A program made the position numbers and the translations under genes. DNA of 42,510 nt from Pseudoflavonifractor capillosus (GTDB taxonomy: Bacteria > Bacillota > Clostridia > Oscillospirales > Oscillospiraceae): positions 1 through 42,510 of the forward strand of contig NZ_JACSNZ010000014.1 of assembly GCF_016902575.1 (NCBI RefSeq), written 5' to 3'. Shown here one piece after another: positions 1-7,292 of this stretch (the stretch's first letter is position 1; every line of letters starts with the position of its first letter). The notes beneath the pieces are model-generated. The model was not told the DNA's origin. It saw nothing but the letters and a program-made list of their open reading frames with translations, and ran no database searches.

Positions 1-265
1 AACGCCTTTAGGCGTGGCTAGTAACAAAGGGCTTTGCCCGCATATGAAGAACCCCCGGCTATGCCGGGGGGTTCCTATTGTCCTGGCCTATTTTGCAACA
101 GGCCCTTTTTGGTAACCATAAGTAATTTTAATGCTCGGCGGAAATCAACTCCGCCTGCGCCAAGGTTTTCGCCTCTGACAAAAACACTTGTACGGCGCAT
201 CAGCGCCGCCCCGATTCCTCACTGGCAAGCGGCAATTTCTTTTCCCGTCTGCAAATAGGAAGACG
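1..265. repeat. Structured non-coding element; possible IS200/IS605-type end or dispersed intergenic repeat
   Basis: This stretch has no credible gene but is unusually rich in hairpins: ACGCC/GGCGT (2-15), GGGC/GCCC (29-39), AACCCCCGGC / GCCGGGGGGTT around a TAT loop (50-73), GGCCT/AGGCC followed by CTTTTT (86-110), GGCGGA/TCCGCC (137-155) and CGGCGC/GCGCCG closed by an ATCA tetraloop (193-208). Stacked subterminal hairpins with a CCCCC-GGCTATGCC-GGGGG core recall the ends of IS200/IS605-family elements and dispersed intergenic repeats of gut Clostridia; that comparison is from memory. No transposase lies in the window. The hairpin at 50-73 has no T-tract on either strand, so it is not an obvious terminator. 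The remaining bases up to 369 hold only the leader of the next gene. Confidence 0.4.
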
Positions 266-369
266 TTGAGCTTTTTACTTCAGAGCTTTCCTCCACACAC
301 ATAAACACATTCCTCCCTGCCAACAATACAAATGCGCAATGCAATTCTGAGACAACCGGGAGGAATCAT

Positions 370-1827
370 ATGCAATCCCTATGGTCACAAAGCTGCAAAA
401 TTCCCCAGCGCAGGTGCCTGCCCGGCGATTTGGAGATTGACACCGTAGTCATCGGTGCAGGCATGGCAGGTGTGTTGACGGCCCACTTCCTGCAAGAAGC
501 CGGTCACCAGGTCGTTGTGGTGGATGCCGGGACGATCGCCAGCGGCCAGACCGGTCGCACCACGGCAAAGATCACCGCCCAACACGGCATGATCTTTCAA
601 AAACTCATTGACACTCTGGGTGAGGACATGGCCAGGCAGTATGCTCAAGCCAATCTGTCTGCTGTATACGCTTATAAAGCCATGATACAAGACCATCACA
701 TAGACTGCGATTTTGAAGAACGCAGCGCCTACGTCTACGGGAATGACTGGGAGCAGCTCCAGGCAGAGGCACAGGCCGCTGCCAAACTGGGTCTGCCCGC
801 CTCCTACGTCACTGACTTGAACATCCCTATTCCCTCAGCAGGCGGAGTAAAAATGGAACATCAGGCCCAATTTCATCCCCTGAAGTTTCTCAAACATATT
901 TCTGATGGTCTGACCATCTATGAGCACACTCCAGTGGAAACCGTAGACGACCATATGCTTACCACTCCCCACGGATCCATCACTGCCCAGCACATCGTCT
1001 TTGCCTGCCATTTCCCATTCATCAATATGCCTGGGATGTATTTTGCCCGGCTGCACCAGGAGCGCTCTTACGTTCTGGCTCTGGAAAACGCCCCCCAGGT
1101 GAATGGCATGTATATCTGTGCCCAAGAGGGAGGCTACTCCCTGCGCAACTACGGAAAGCTGCTCCTCATGGGCGGGGAGAACCACCGTTGTGGAGAGAAC
1201 CGAGACGGTGGACGGTATGAGCGCCTGCGTCAAAAGGCCAGAGAATGGTTCCCAGACAGCCGTGAGGTCTGCCACTGGTCGGCCCAAGACTGTATGACCC
1301 CGGACGGAGTTCCATATATTGGCCGATATGCCACCAGCCACCCCCATTGGCATGTGGCCACCGGGTTCCAAAAATGGGGTATGACCACCTCTATGGTGGC
1401 GGCAACCATACTCCGGGATCTGATCTGCGGAAAAGAGAGTCCCTGCGCCCAGGTCTTCGATCCAGGCCGATTTGAGGCTGCCGCACTTCCCGGCATGGCA
1501 GTGGATGGCGGCAAGGCTGTGAAAGGGATGGTCAAACGATTTTTTCAAATTCCATCCAAAGAGGCGGCAGAAATTCCACGGGGTCACGGCGGCATCGTCT
1601 TTTTGAATGGGGAGAAATTGGGGGTCTATAAGGAGCCAACCGGAACCATCCACCCCGTGGATATTCGCTGTCCCCACCTGGGCTGTCAGCTGGAGTGGAA
1701 CCCCGACGAGCTCAGCTGGGACTGTCCCTGTCACGGCTCCCGCTTTGACCGCTATGGCCATCTCATTTCAGGGCCAGCCCAGAAGGACATCAGTATGGAG
1801 GTATCGTTATGGCAAAACAAGGAATGA
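370..1827 (+). CDS. FAD-dependent oxidoreductase with C-terminal Rieske [2Fe-2S] domain (YhfW-like)
   Basis: 485-residue two-domain redox protein. The N-terminal DAO-type FAD fold shows the Rossmann motif VIGAGMAG (27-34) followed by a VVVVDA strand end. The C-terminal Rieske ferredoxin domain has box 1 C434-P-H436 and box 2 C452-P-C-H455-G-S, which supply the two Cys and two His ligands of a [2Fe-2S] cluster. This arrangement matches the cytosolic YhfW family; its physiological substrate is not known to me. No signal peptide or membrane segment is seen. The ATG is preceded by GGGAGGA (358-364) at five-base spacing. The last 19 bases overlap the next small gene, so the two are translationally coupled. 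It is probably the first gene of a two-gene unit ending at the hairpin near 2000. Confidence 0.9.
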   Translation: MQSLWSQSCKIPQRRCLPGDLEIDTVVIGAGMAGVLTAHFLQEAGHQVVVVDAGTIASGQTGRTTAKITAQHGMIFQKLIDTLGEDMARQYAQANLSAVYAYKAMIQDHHIDCDFEERSAYVYGNDWEQLQAEAQAAAKLGLPASYVTDLNIPIPSAGGVKMEHQAQFHPLKFLKHISDGLTIYEHTPVETVDDHMLTTPHGSITAQHIVFACHFPFINMPGMYFARLHQERSYVLALENAPQVNGMYICAQEGGYSLRNYGKLLLMGGENHRCGENRDGGRYERLRQKAREWFPDSREVCHWSAQDCMTPDGVPYIGRYATSHPHWHVATGFQKWGMTTSMVAATILRDLICGKESPCAQVFDPGRFEAAALPGMAVDGGKAVKGMVKRFFQIPSKEAAEIPRGHGGIVFLNGEKLGVYKEPTGTIHPVDIRCPHLGCQLEWNPDELSWDCPCHGSRFDRYGHLISGPAQKDISMEVSLWQNKE

Positions 1828-1970
1828 AGCGCCCCGATCGCACCCACACACACCCTCGCAACGAAGTTCCCCCTGTTCCCCAAATCCAAGGAAAGGCCAA
1901 GCACGGCAAAGAACGGGCAAAGCCCATTGTGGACGGCACATCCGGCCCCGATCTGAAGGTCTTTCACTGA
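1809..1970 (+). CDS. Conserved small basic protein (53 aa), function unknown
   Basis: A short ORF that begins inside the 3' end of the Rieske oxidoreductase gene (ATG at 1809, 19-base overlap in another frame) and stops at TGA 1968-1970. A good Shine-Dalgarno, GGAGG (1797-1801), lies seven bases upstream. The product starts MAKQGMKRPDRTHTHPRNEV and is rich in Lys, Arg, Pro and His, with PPVPQIQGKAKHGKE in the middle and an SGPDLKVFH tail. It has no Cys and no hydrophobic segment. I recall similar small proteins with the PRNxxPPVPxIQGKAKHGKEKARP pattern in many Clostridia, none with a known role. The overlap and strong RBS make it a real gene despite its length. It may be a nucleic-acid-binding or partner peptide, but that is speculation. 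Confidence 0.75.
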   Translation: MAKQGMKRPDRTHTHPRNEVPPVPQIQGKAKHGKERAKPIVDGTSGPDLKVFH

Positions 1971-1980
1971 CCCGAGATTA

Positions 1981-2023
1981 AATATTCCCCCTGATTTCAC
2001 GCCGGAAATCAGGGGGATATTTT
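1981..2023. terminator. Bidirectional intrinsic terminator between convergent units
   Basis: CCCCCTGATTTC (1987-1998) pairs perfectly with GAAATCAGGGGG (2005-2016) around a short loop. AATAT/ATATT extensions on both sides give T-rich tails in both directions. It lies between the stop of the small gene at 1970 (+) and the stop of the glycerophosphodiesterase gene at 2022 (-), so it can end both transcripts. Confidence 0.85.
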
Positions 2024-2846
2024 ACGGGGTAAATTGTTCAAAGATGGACAAGCAGCCGTCACCCTCTACCTGCTTCATTTCCTCTGCACTGCGCAGAGTC
2101 CAGCTCACTTCCTGTCCTCGCCACAGCTTCGTGGCCACAAACAGGCAGGCCCGGCGGCGATCCTTCCAGCGGTAGGCTACAAAATCCGGGCAGGTGACCA
2201 GATTGGTCATAACATTGGTCATTACCATAGCCGCCAGCCAAGGCAGTCCACTGCGATTCTTGAGAAAGTTCTGACTTAGCTGGCCCCGGCAAATTTCAGG
2301 CCGGTTTCGCTTGAGCCACAGCAGTGCTTTGGGGTGAAACGACTCAATGCAATACTTCACCTGATACCGATCCAGCATCTCACAGGTGGCTTTGGCCAGC
2401 CGGTCTGCGTTGCCCTCCACCTTCAGCTCCACGATCAGAGGCCCCTTTCCCTCAAACAGGGGGAGCACCTCCTCCAACATGGGGATCTTTTCCTCTGTAC
2501 CCTCCAGACGGTACTGGGACAGCTGCTGGGCCGTCAGCGAGGACGCTTTCACATCCACTCCGACGGTGCGCAGCAGGGAGTCATCATGGATGACCACCAG
2601 TTTTCCGTCCCGGGTAAGGTGAACATCCAGCTCGGCACCGTACCCTCGCTCCGCCGCCCGACGAAAGGCCACCAGAGAGTTCTCCGGAATGCCGTGCTCT
2701 TTATCATGCAGCCCCCGGTGCGCATACCGATATCGACGCAGCTCCTGCCAGGCCGGATGCCCGTGGCGGCAGCGCACCGCCACAATCCAAAACAGCACCA
2801 ACACAGCCACAACACACAATACAATCCAACCCATCATATCTCTCAA
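2022..2846 (-). CDS. Membrane-anchored glycerophosphodiester phosphodiesterase
   Basis: 274-residue GDPD-family enzyme, expected to hydrolyse glycerophosphodiesters to glycerol-3-phosphate and an alcohol. One N-terminal transmembrane segment (about residues 5-24) is followed by the catalytic TIM barrel: H43-R-G45, P-E55-N56-S, the metal ligands E72-x-D74, and the general acid/base H87 in VIHDDS. IELK-type strand ends and a downstream SFHPKAL motif also fit. The short N-terminal anchor resembles YqiK/UgpQ-type proteins that face membrane or envelope lipids. The start codon overlaps the stop of the upstream MFS gene by four bases (ATGA), so it is the last gene of a three-gene operon. The stop sits directly against a bidirectional terminator. 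Confidence 0.9.
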   Translation of the reverse strand: MRDMMGWIVLCVVAVLVLFWIVAVRCRHGHPAWQELRRYRYAHRGLHDKEHGIPENSLVAFRRAAERGYGAELDVHLTRDGKLVVIHDDSLLRTVGVDVKASSLTAQQLSQYRLEGTEEKIPMLEEVLPLFEGKGPLIVELKVEGNADRLAKATCEMLDRYQVKYCIESFHPKALLWLKRNRPEICRGQLSQNFLKNRSGLPWLAAMVMTNVMTNLVTCPDFVAYRWKDRRRACLFVATKLWRGQEVSWTLRSAEEMKQVEGDGCLSIFEQFTP

Positions 2847-4174
2847 TCCATCTCCTCAAAGGCATCCAAGCCCTTTTTCGCTTCCACCCTGGCGTCTCCG
2901 TGGTGCACCCCCAGCATGGTCACAAAGGACAGCGCCACAAACAAAGCCGCATAGGGAAACAACACCCGGTAGTCAATGACACGCATCAGCGTCCCCGCCA
3001 AAATGGGGGTCACCACCTGAGCCGCCATGGAAAAGGTGTAGTAGTAGCCGGTAAATTTACCAATGTCGCTGCCCCGGCACATCTCCACCACCATGGGCAG
3101 AGAGTTGACATTGATGGCCGCCCAAGCAAAGCCCACCAGGGCAAAAACCAGGTACATGATGGGCTGGATGGACGAGTACACAGTGGTGAGGACAAAGCCC
3201 ATCAAAAAACAGGCTGCCAGCAGAACAACACCACACAAAATGGTCTTCTTTCTGCCAATGCGGCTGGCCAGGATGCCGATGGGGATGTAGGAGACAATGG
3301 CTCCGGCGGTGGCCACCAGCAGACAGGTAGACGCACCCCCCAGCCCCTCTCCCATCACCTCTGCCACATATTTGGTAAACCAGGTGGTCACCCCGTTGTA
3401 GCCAATGAACCACAGGGAGATGGACGCCAGCAAAAAGCCCAGGCTGCGTTTGACCGGAGCGGGCAGTACCTCATGCCCTGCCCCGTCATCCTCCGCAAGA
3501 TTCCACTCTGGGTGCTCCTGTTCCAGTTGTTGATTCTTCCGGGCCAGCTCCGGCTCCCGGGTGGTGACAAAGAGCACCACCACCGACACCAGCATGATGA
3601 GGGACACCACCAAAAACAGAGGCTGGTAGTTGACGTGCTCCACTCCCTGGGTCTCAGCTGTGGGGTACAGCACCGCCGCCACCGCCAGATAGAGCACGCC
3701 GCCCACAGCACCCATCAGGTTGATGATGGCGTTACCCTTGCTGCGCAGGGGCTTGGGAGTAACGTCCGGCATCAAGGCCACCGCAGGAGAGCGATAGGTA
3801 CCCATGGCCACCAGCAGCAGCCCCAGAACAATGACAAAGCTGGCCAGTTCAAACGCCGAGGGGGAGGCTGCATAGCCGTTGTCCAACATAGGCAGCAGAT
3901 TCATCAAAATCACCGCCGCACCGGTGCCTCCCAGGATGAAGGGCATCCGCCGCCCCAGTCCCGTGCTGGTGCGATCTGAAATGGCCCCAAACAGCGGCAG
4001 CAAAAATAGCGCCAACACATTGTCAGCTGCCATAATGGCCCCCGCCAGGGATTCATTGAGTTGGAACGTCCCGGTGAGAATCAGGGTCATCACATTGTCG
4101 TACATCTGCCAAAAGGCACAGATAGACAAAAAGGCCAGACCCACCAACACAGTACGCTTATAATCCAGTTTCAT
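2843..4174 (-). CDS. MFS transporter, SLC45/GPH-like sugar-type permease
   Basis: 443-residue integral membrane protein with about twelve hydrophobic helices. The cytoplasmic loop after helix 2 carries the MFS signature GAISDRTSTGLGRRMPFI. Together with the N-terminal FWQMYDNVM-like helix and the AIMAADNVLALFLLPLFG segment, this resembles the SLC45/sucrose:proton-symporter branch of the superfamily. A hydrophilic central loop of about 50 residues (EPELARKNQQLEQEHPEWNL region) separates the halves. The substrate cannot be read from the sequence; sugars or small glycosides are typical of relatives. It overlaps the glycerophosphodiesterase downstream by four bases and the HAD phosphatase upstream by four bases, so the three genes are translationally coupled. 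Confidence 0.85.
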   Translation of the reverse strand: MKLDYKRTVLVGLAFLSICAFWQMYDNVMTLILTGTFQLNESLAGAIMAADNVLALFLLPLFGAISDRTSTGLGRRMPFILGGTGAAVILMNLLPMLDNGYAASPSAFELASFVIVLGLLLVAMGTYRSPAVALMPDVTPKPLRSKGNAIINLMGAVGGVLYLAVAAVLYPTAETQGVEHVNYQPLFLVVSLIMLVSVVVLFVTTREPELARKNQQLEQEHPEWNLAEDDGAGHEVLPAPVKRSLGFLLASISLWFIGYNGVTTWFTKYVAEVMGEGLGGASTCLLVATAGAIVSYIPIGILASRIGRKKTILCGVVLLAACFLMGFVLTTVYSSIQPIMYLVFALVGFAWAAINVNSLPMVVEMCRGSDIGKFTGYYYTFSMAAQVVTPILAGTLMRVIDYRVLFPYAALFVALSFVTMLGVHHGDARVEAKKGLDAFEEMD

Positions 4175-4992
4175 ATGTTCTCTCCCCTCTCCATGTCTCG
4201 TAGGATATCTCCGATTCCGTCCAACACCCAGGTGGGATGCACAGGACTTGTCTCCAAATCAGCCCGCGTGCCCTCTCCTGAGAGGACAAACACCGTATCA
4301 ATACCCGCCGCTTCTCCGCTGGCAATGTCGGTATACAGCCGATCTCCCACCATCACCGTCTCCTCAGGAGTGGCCCCCACCCACTCCATGGCCAAGCGTG
4401 CCATGGCGGGCTGTGGCTTTCCAATCACCTGGGGTCTGCGCCCGGTGGCCCGGAAGAGCATTTCGCACACGCTGCCGCAGTCTGGCACCGAGCCATACCA
4501 GGTGGGGCACACCCAGTCCGGGTTGGTGGCCAGATAGTCCACCCCACGCCCCAGCAGGATGCAGGCATCTTCCAGCTTTTGAAAGGTCAGTTCCGTGTCA
4601 AAGGCCATGAGCAGACAATCCACCTCATCCTCCAACCGGTCGGTCACCGCAATCCCAGCTTGGCGCAGTTGGCTGCGGAAGCTCTCAGTGCCAAAGGCGT
4701 AGCACAGTCGATACGGCTTCCGACCCTTCAGTTCCTGAATGAGGGCGGTGGTGGAGGTGAGAAAATCCTCCTCCCGGGCGTCGATCCCCATGCCCTGCAG
4801 CTTGTCCACATAGGCTTGGGTGGACCGGGAGGAGTTGTTGGTCAAAAAGAGATATCTCCCCCCTTGTGCCCGGATTTGATGTAAAAACGGGAGGGTGTCC
4901 GGAAACAACGTTCCGTCCAGGTAGATCGTTCCATCCATATCCAGCAAAAACAGTTTTTTCTCTCTCAAAGTTCCCACATAGCATTCCTCCAT
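4171..4992 (-). CDS. HAD-IIA family phosphatase (NagD/PGP-like)
   Basis: 273-residue haloacid-dehalogenase-type hydrolase. Motif I is LLDMDGT with nucleophile D18 and general acid D20; motif II is FLTNNSS (T51-N52-N53); motif III is the Lys of VIGKPQPAM; motif IV is MVGDRLYTDI. The TNNSS pattern and large C2 cap between motifs II and III place it in subclass IIA (NagD, 4-nitrophenylphosphatase, phosphoglycolate phosphatase relatives). A longer reading to 5037 is open, but the ATG at 4992 is preceded by GGAGGTG (5002-5008) nine bases away, whereas the upstream ATGs lack a ribosome site. A TATAAT lies just upstream (5009-5014) without a convincing -35. It is the first gene of the HAD-MFS-GDPD operon, so it may dephosphorylate a metabolite of the transported or hydrolysed compound. 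Confidence 0.87.
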   Translation of the reverse strand: MEECYVGTLREKKLFLLDMDGTIYLDGTLFPDTLPFLHQIRAQGGRYLFLTNNSSRSTQAYVDKLQGMGIDAREEDFLTSTTALIQELKGRKPYRLCYAFGTESFRSQLRQAGIAVTDRLEDEVDCLLMAFDTELTFQKLEDACILLGRGVDYLATNPDWVCPTWYGSVPDCGSVCEMLFRATGRRPQVIGKPQPAMARLAMEWVGATPEETVMVGDRLYTDIASGEAAGIDTVFVLSGEGTRADLETSPVHPTWVLDGIGDILRDMERGENI

Positions 4993-5085
4993 TGCCACAC
5001 TCACCTCCATTATAGCGAAGAGAAGAAGAAAATCCACCCCTCTGTGTCAACAGTTTGAAAAGATTTTGAAATCTCCGGGCTCTAC

Positions 5086-5114
5086 TTGACAACTATCTTT
5101 GTCATCGCTATACT
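5086..5114 (+). promoter_or_regulatory. Sigma-A promoter of the XRE-ABC operon
   Basis: TTGACA (5086-5091) and TATACT (5109-5114) are separated by exactly 17 bases, giving a near-consensus housekeeping promoter. Transcription would start near 5121, about 50 bases before the XRE start codon. It overlaps operator-like dyads described separately. Confidence 0.85.
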
Positions 5115-5159
5115 TTGATTGACAATAATAGTTGTTATAACGCAAAGGAAAGTTGTCAA
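5087..5159. promoter_or_regulatory. Putative operator array: two TGACAA-N6-TTGTCA dyads plus a half-site at the RBS
   Basis: TGACAA (5087-5092) and TTGTCA (5099-5104) form a perfect inverted repeat with a six-base spacer that covers the -35 box and spacer of the promoter. A second copy, TGACAA (5120-5125) / TTGTTA (5132-5137), also with a six-base spacer, lies 33 bases downstream at the expected transcription start. A third TTGTCA (5153-5158) abuts the Shine-Dalgarno AAGGAGGGG, and AGTTGTCAA (5151-5159) is the exact inverse of TTGACAACT (5086-5094). The spacing of three helical turns suggests cooperative binding on one DNA face. The adjacent XRE-family gene is the natural candidate binder (inference). 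Confidence 0.6.
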
Positions 5160-5171
5160 GGAGGGGTGCTC

Positions 5172-5384
5172 ATGCCGTTGCAAAATCGTCTCAAAGAGTT
5201 TCGGGCAGCCCAGGGCATCAACCAGCAGGAATTGGGAGCCTTGGTGGGAGCCTCCCGGCAGACCATCAGCCTCATCGAGCGGGGAGACTACAATCCCTCC
5301 ATCACCCTGGCCCTCCGCATTGCCCAGGTGTTCCACCGCCCGGTGGAAGAAGTCTTCTATCTCGTAGAGGAGGAGCCATCATGA
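5172..5384 (+). CDS. XRE-family transcriptional regulator (YozG/Cro type, 70 aa)
   Basis: A single-domain helix-turn-helix protein of 70 residues starting MPLQNRLKEFRAAQGINQQE. The HTH core is LGALVGASRQTISLIERGDYNPS, with the usual QxxLA-like first helix and SRQTIS recognition helix, followed by the ALRIAQVFHRPVEEVF dimerisation end. This size and tail are typical of small autoregulators that head membrane-protein or ABC operons. The reading frame is open from 5115, but the ATG at 5172 has the Shine-Dalgarno AAGGAGGGG (5158-5165) and lies downstream of the expected transcription start near 5121. Its TGA overlaps the ATG of the next gene. Promoter-embedded dyads suggest autorepression. Confidence 0.92.
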   Translation: MPLQNRLKEFRAAQGINQQELGALVGASRQTISLIERGDYNPSITLALRIAQVFHRPVEEVFYLVEEEPS

Positions 5385-6118
5385 AAGAAGCCAAGAAAAA
5401 ATCTCCCGCTCGTATCTATCTCACCTTCGCCGTTGTACTCATCATCTGCGGCATAGTTGGGGGTGTTGCGGGCTATGCCGCCATAGCCAACGAACTCTCT
5501 ATGCAAGACCTCAGCCAATGGACCAACCAGATGCTATCTGCCCCCGGCCCCTGGTGGTTTCTGCCTGCCCTGGTGTTGCTGGCCTTGTCCACCTGGTTTT
5601 ACGTGCAAGGTAAACACCTGATTCCCCAGGCCCTGGAGGATGATGAGGTGTTTCCCGGCGTCAACCTCGTTTTGTGCCGATCCATGTTCCTGGCTAATCT
5701 CTCCACCGTGCTTATGTTCCTTGCTATGGCTCTGAGTTGCGCTGCATCCTGGGGTATCGGCTGGTCTGTTCTGCTTTTGGTGGTGCACCTTGTATGGGAT
5801 ATGGCCATGCAGGCCCGCATTATCTCCGCCACCAAGCAACTTTTTCCAGAAAAGCGAGGCAATATCTTTGATTTCAAATTTCAACACGACTGGTACCAGA
5901 GCTGTGACGAGGCCGAGCGACAGCAAATCGCCCAGTGCAGCTATCAGGCGTTCAAGATAATGACCACAATTTTCCCCATTCTCATGGCAGTTCTGGCACT
6001 TCTCTCCATGATCGACTTGATTGCACCTGCGTACAGCTTGCTGGTAGGCGCCATCTGGTTGGTGCAGCAATTCGTGTACAACTACACCGCCCTAAAGCTG
6101 GATAAAGCCAGGTTATAA
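5381..6118 (+). CDS. DUF3169-like integral membrane protein
   Basis: 245-residue membrane protein starting MKEAKKKSPARIYLTFAVVL. Hydrophobic segments appear near residues 12-35, 55-72, 100-120, 123-142, 195-215 and 218-236, so about six helices. A charged cytoplasmic stretch (ATKQLFPEKRGNIFDFKFQHDW) sits between the halves. Length, topology and position directly after a small XRE regulator match DUF3169 proteins as I remember them; no function is established for these. An open frame extends upstream through the XRE gene in another frame, but the ATG at 5381 overlaps the XRE stop (ATGA) and follows GAGGAG, so it is the real start. Possibly a sensor or target partner for the XRE/ABC module (inference). 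Confidence 0.7.
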   Translation: MKEAKKKSPARIYLTFAVVLIICGIVGGVAGYAAIANELSMQDLSQWTNQMLSAPGPWWFLPALVLLALSTWFYVQGKHLIPQALEDDEVFPGVNLVLCRSMFLANLSTVLMFLAMALSCAASWGIGWSVLLLVVHLVWDMAMQARIISATKQLFPEKRGNIFDFKFQHDWYQSCDEAERQQIAQCSYQAFKIMTTIFPILMAVLALLSMIDLIAPAYSLLVGAIWLVQQFVYNYTALKLDKARL

Positions 6119-6154
6119 CCACCCAATCCACGGATAGGTAAGGAGTGTATTATC

Positions 6155-6373
6155 ATGATGAAGAAACCCAAAGACTCCACCTTGGTGATTCATGGCGCCT
6201 GTGCTGTGATCTGGACTGTGCTGGCTCTGTCCAAAATCATCAAATACGATGAAGATGAGCCTATGTTTCTCCTGATTCTTTACAGTCTTTGTGCCCTACT
6301 CTGGATCATTGCGTTTGTAGATCGGTGGCGGAAAAATCGCTCCCACCAACAGGATGATCCCACGACAAAATGA
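6155..6373 (+). CDS. Small two-helix membrane protein, function unknown
   Basis: 72 residues, with two hydrophobic helices (about 11-30 and 38-56) joined by an acidic KYDEDEP turn and ending in a basic-polar tail (DRWRKNRSHQQDD). The start has two successive ATG codons; the Shine-Dalgarno AAGGAG (6139-6144) is about ten bases upstream. It lies 36 bases after the DUF3169-like gene and 14 bases before the ABC ATPase gene, on the same strand, so it belongs to the same operon. I do not recognise a family. It could be an accessory subunit of the ABC exporter, which is a guess from position only. Confidence 0.7.
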   Translation: MMKKPKDSTLVIHGACAVIWTVLALSKIIKYDEDEPMFLLILYSLCALLWIIAFVDRWRKNRSHQQDDPTTK

Positions 6374-6387
6374 TGAGGTGAACCACT

Positions 6388-7278
6388 ATGACATTGGAAC
6401 TGCGCAACATTGAAAAGAGCTTTGGAGCCAAGCAAGTGCTCCAGGGCATCTCCCTCACCGCTGAAGGCGGCCAGGCCTTTGGCCTGCTGGGCCGCAACGG
6501 TGCCGGTAAGACCACCACCATCCGCATTCTCATGGATGTATTCCCCCCCAATGGAGGAGAAATTCTCCTGGATGGAAAGCCCATTGACTACCGCAAGGTG
6601 TCCCTGGGCTATCTGCCCGAGGAGCGGGGCTTGTACCCCAAAAAGCCCATTGGGCAGCAGCTGGTTTACTTCGCCCAGCTCAAAGGGATGAAGCGCTCCC
6701 AAGCGGTAACTGCCATCCGCCGCTGGCTGGAACGGCTGGGCATGGAGGAGTACGAAAACAAACGGCTGGACACCCTCTCCAAGGGCAACCAGCAGAAAAT
6801 CCAGCTCATCACCGCCCTGGCCCACGACCCGGACATCATCGTGCTGGATGAACCTTTCTCGGGATTGGATCCAGTGAATGCTTCGCTGCTCAAAGACGTG
6901 GTGAAGGAGCAGATTCAAAAGGGGAAAATCGTCCTCTTCTCCTCCCACCAGATGAACTACATTGAGGAGTTCTGTCAGAACATCGCTATTCTCAACCAGG
7001 GCAAAATCGCCATTTCCGGCAACCTGGAGCAAATCAAGCGCAGCTATCCCCGGGATCGGCTCACCATTTGCAGTCCCCAGTACCAGGAGATCCTCAACCA
7101 GTTTGGCCCCCGCTGCCAACTGATACAGCCCGGAGAGGTACTTCTCCGTCTGGACAGCCCACAGCAAAAGCCAGAGGTCATGGGCCAACTGGTGGCCCGC
7201 TACGACATTGACCGGGTGCAAGTCTACGAACCTTCCCTCAACGACATTTTCGTGGAATATGCCGGGGACCATGTGTGA
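6388..7278 (+). CDS. ABC transporter ATP-binding protein (NatA/YhaQ-like, with C-terminal DUF4162 region)
   Basis: 296-residue ATPase subunit. Walker A is GRNGAGKT (35-42), the ABC signature is LSKGNQQ (130-136), Walker B is IIVLDEP with D154-E155, a D-loop GLD follows, and the H-loop is SSH187. The signature variant LSKGNQQ and the extra C-terminal domain of about 80 residues (after residue 215), ending ...VYEPSLNDIFVEYAG, are typical of the NatA/YhaQ/CcmA-like exporters with DUF4162. The stop overlaps a GTG codon in frame with the permease gene. The substrate is unknown; relatives export Na+, antimicrobial peptides or drugs. Its position behind a dedicated XRE repressor suggests stress-inducible export. 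Confidence 0.93.
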   Translation: MTLELRNIEKSFGAKQVLQGISLTAEGGQAFGLLGRNGAGKTTTIRILMDVFPPNGGEILLDGKPIDYRKVSLGYLPEERGLYPKKPIGQQLVYFAQLKGMKRSQAVTAIRRWLERLGMEEYENKRLDTLSKGNQQKIQLITALAHDPDIIVLDEPFSGLDPVNASLLKDVVKEQIQKGKIVLFSSHQMNYIEEFCQNIAILNQGKIAISGNLEQIKRSYPRDRLTICSPQYQEILNQFGPRCQLIQPGEVLLRLDSPQQKPEVMGQLVARYDIDRVQVYEPSLNDIFVEYAGDHV

Positions 7279-7292
7279 AGGGAGAGAAGATC

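Noticed and set aside
34-258. 74-codon frame at the left edge
   Set aside because: It runs through perfect hairpins, has no ribosome site and encodes a Pro/Arg-rich product without family features.
5009-5050. TTGACA (5050-5045) and TATAAT (5014-5009) on the minus strand as a promoter for the HAD operon
   Set aside because: The spacer is 30 bases, far outside the functional range, and a start there would remove most of the leader.
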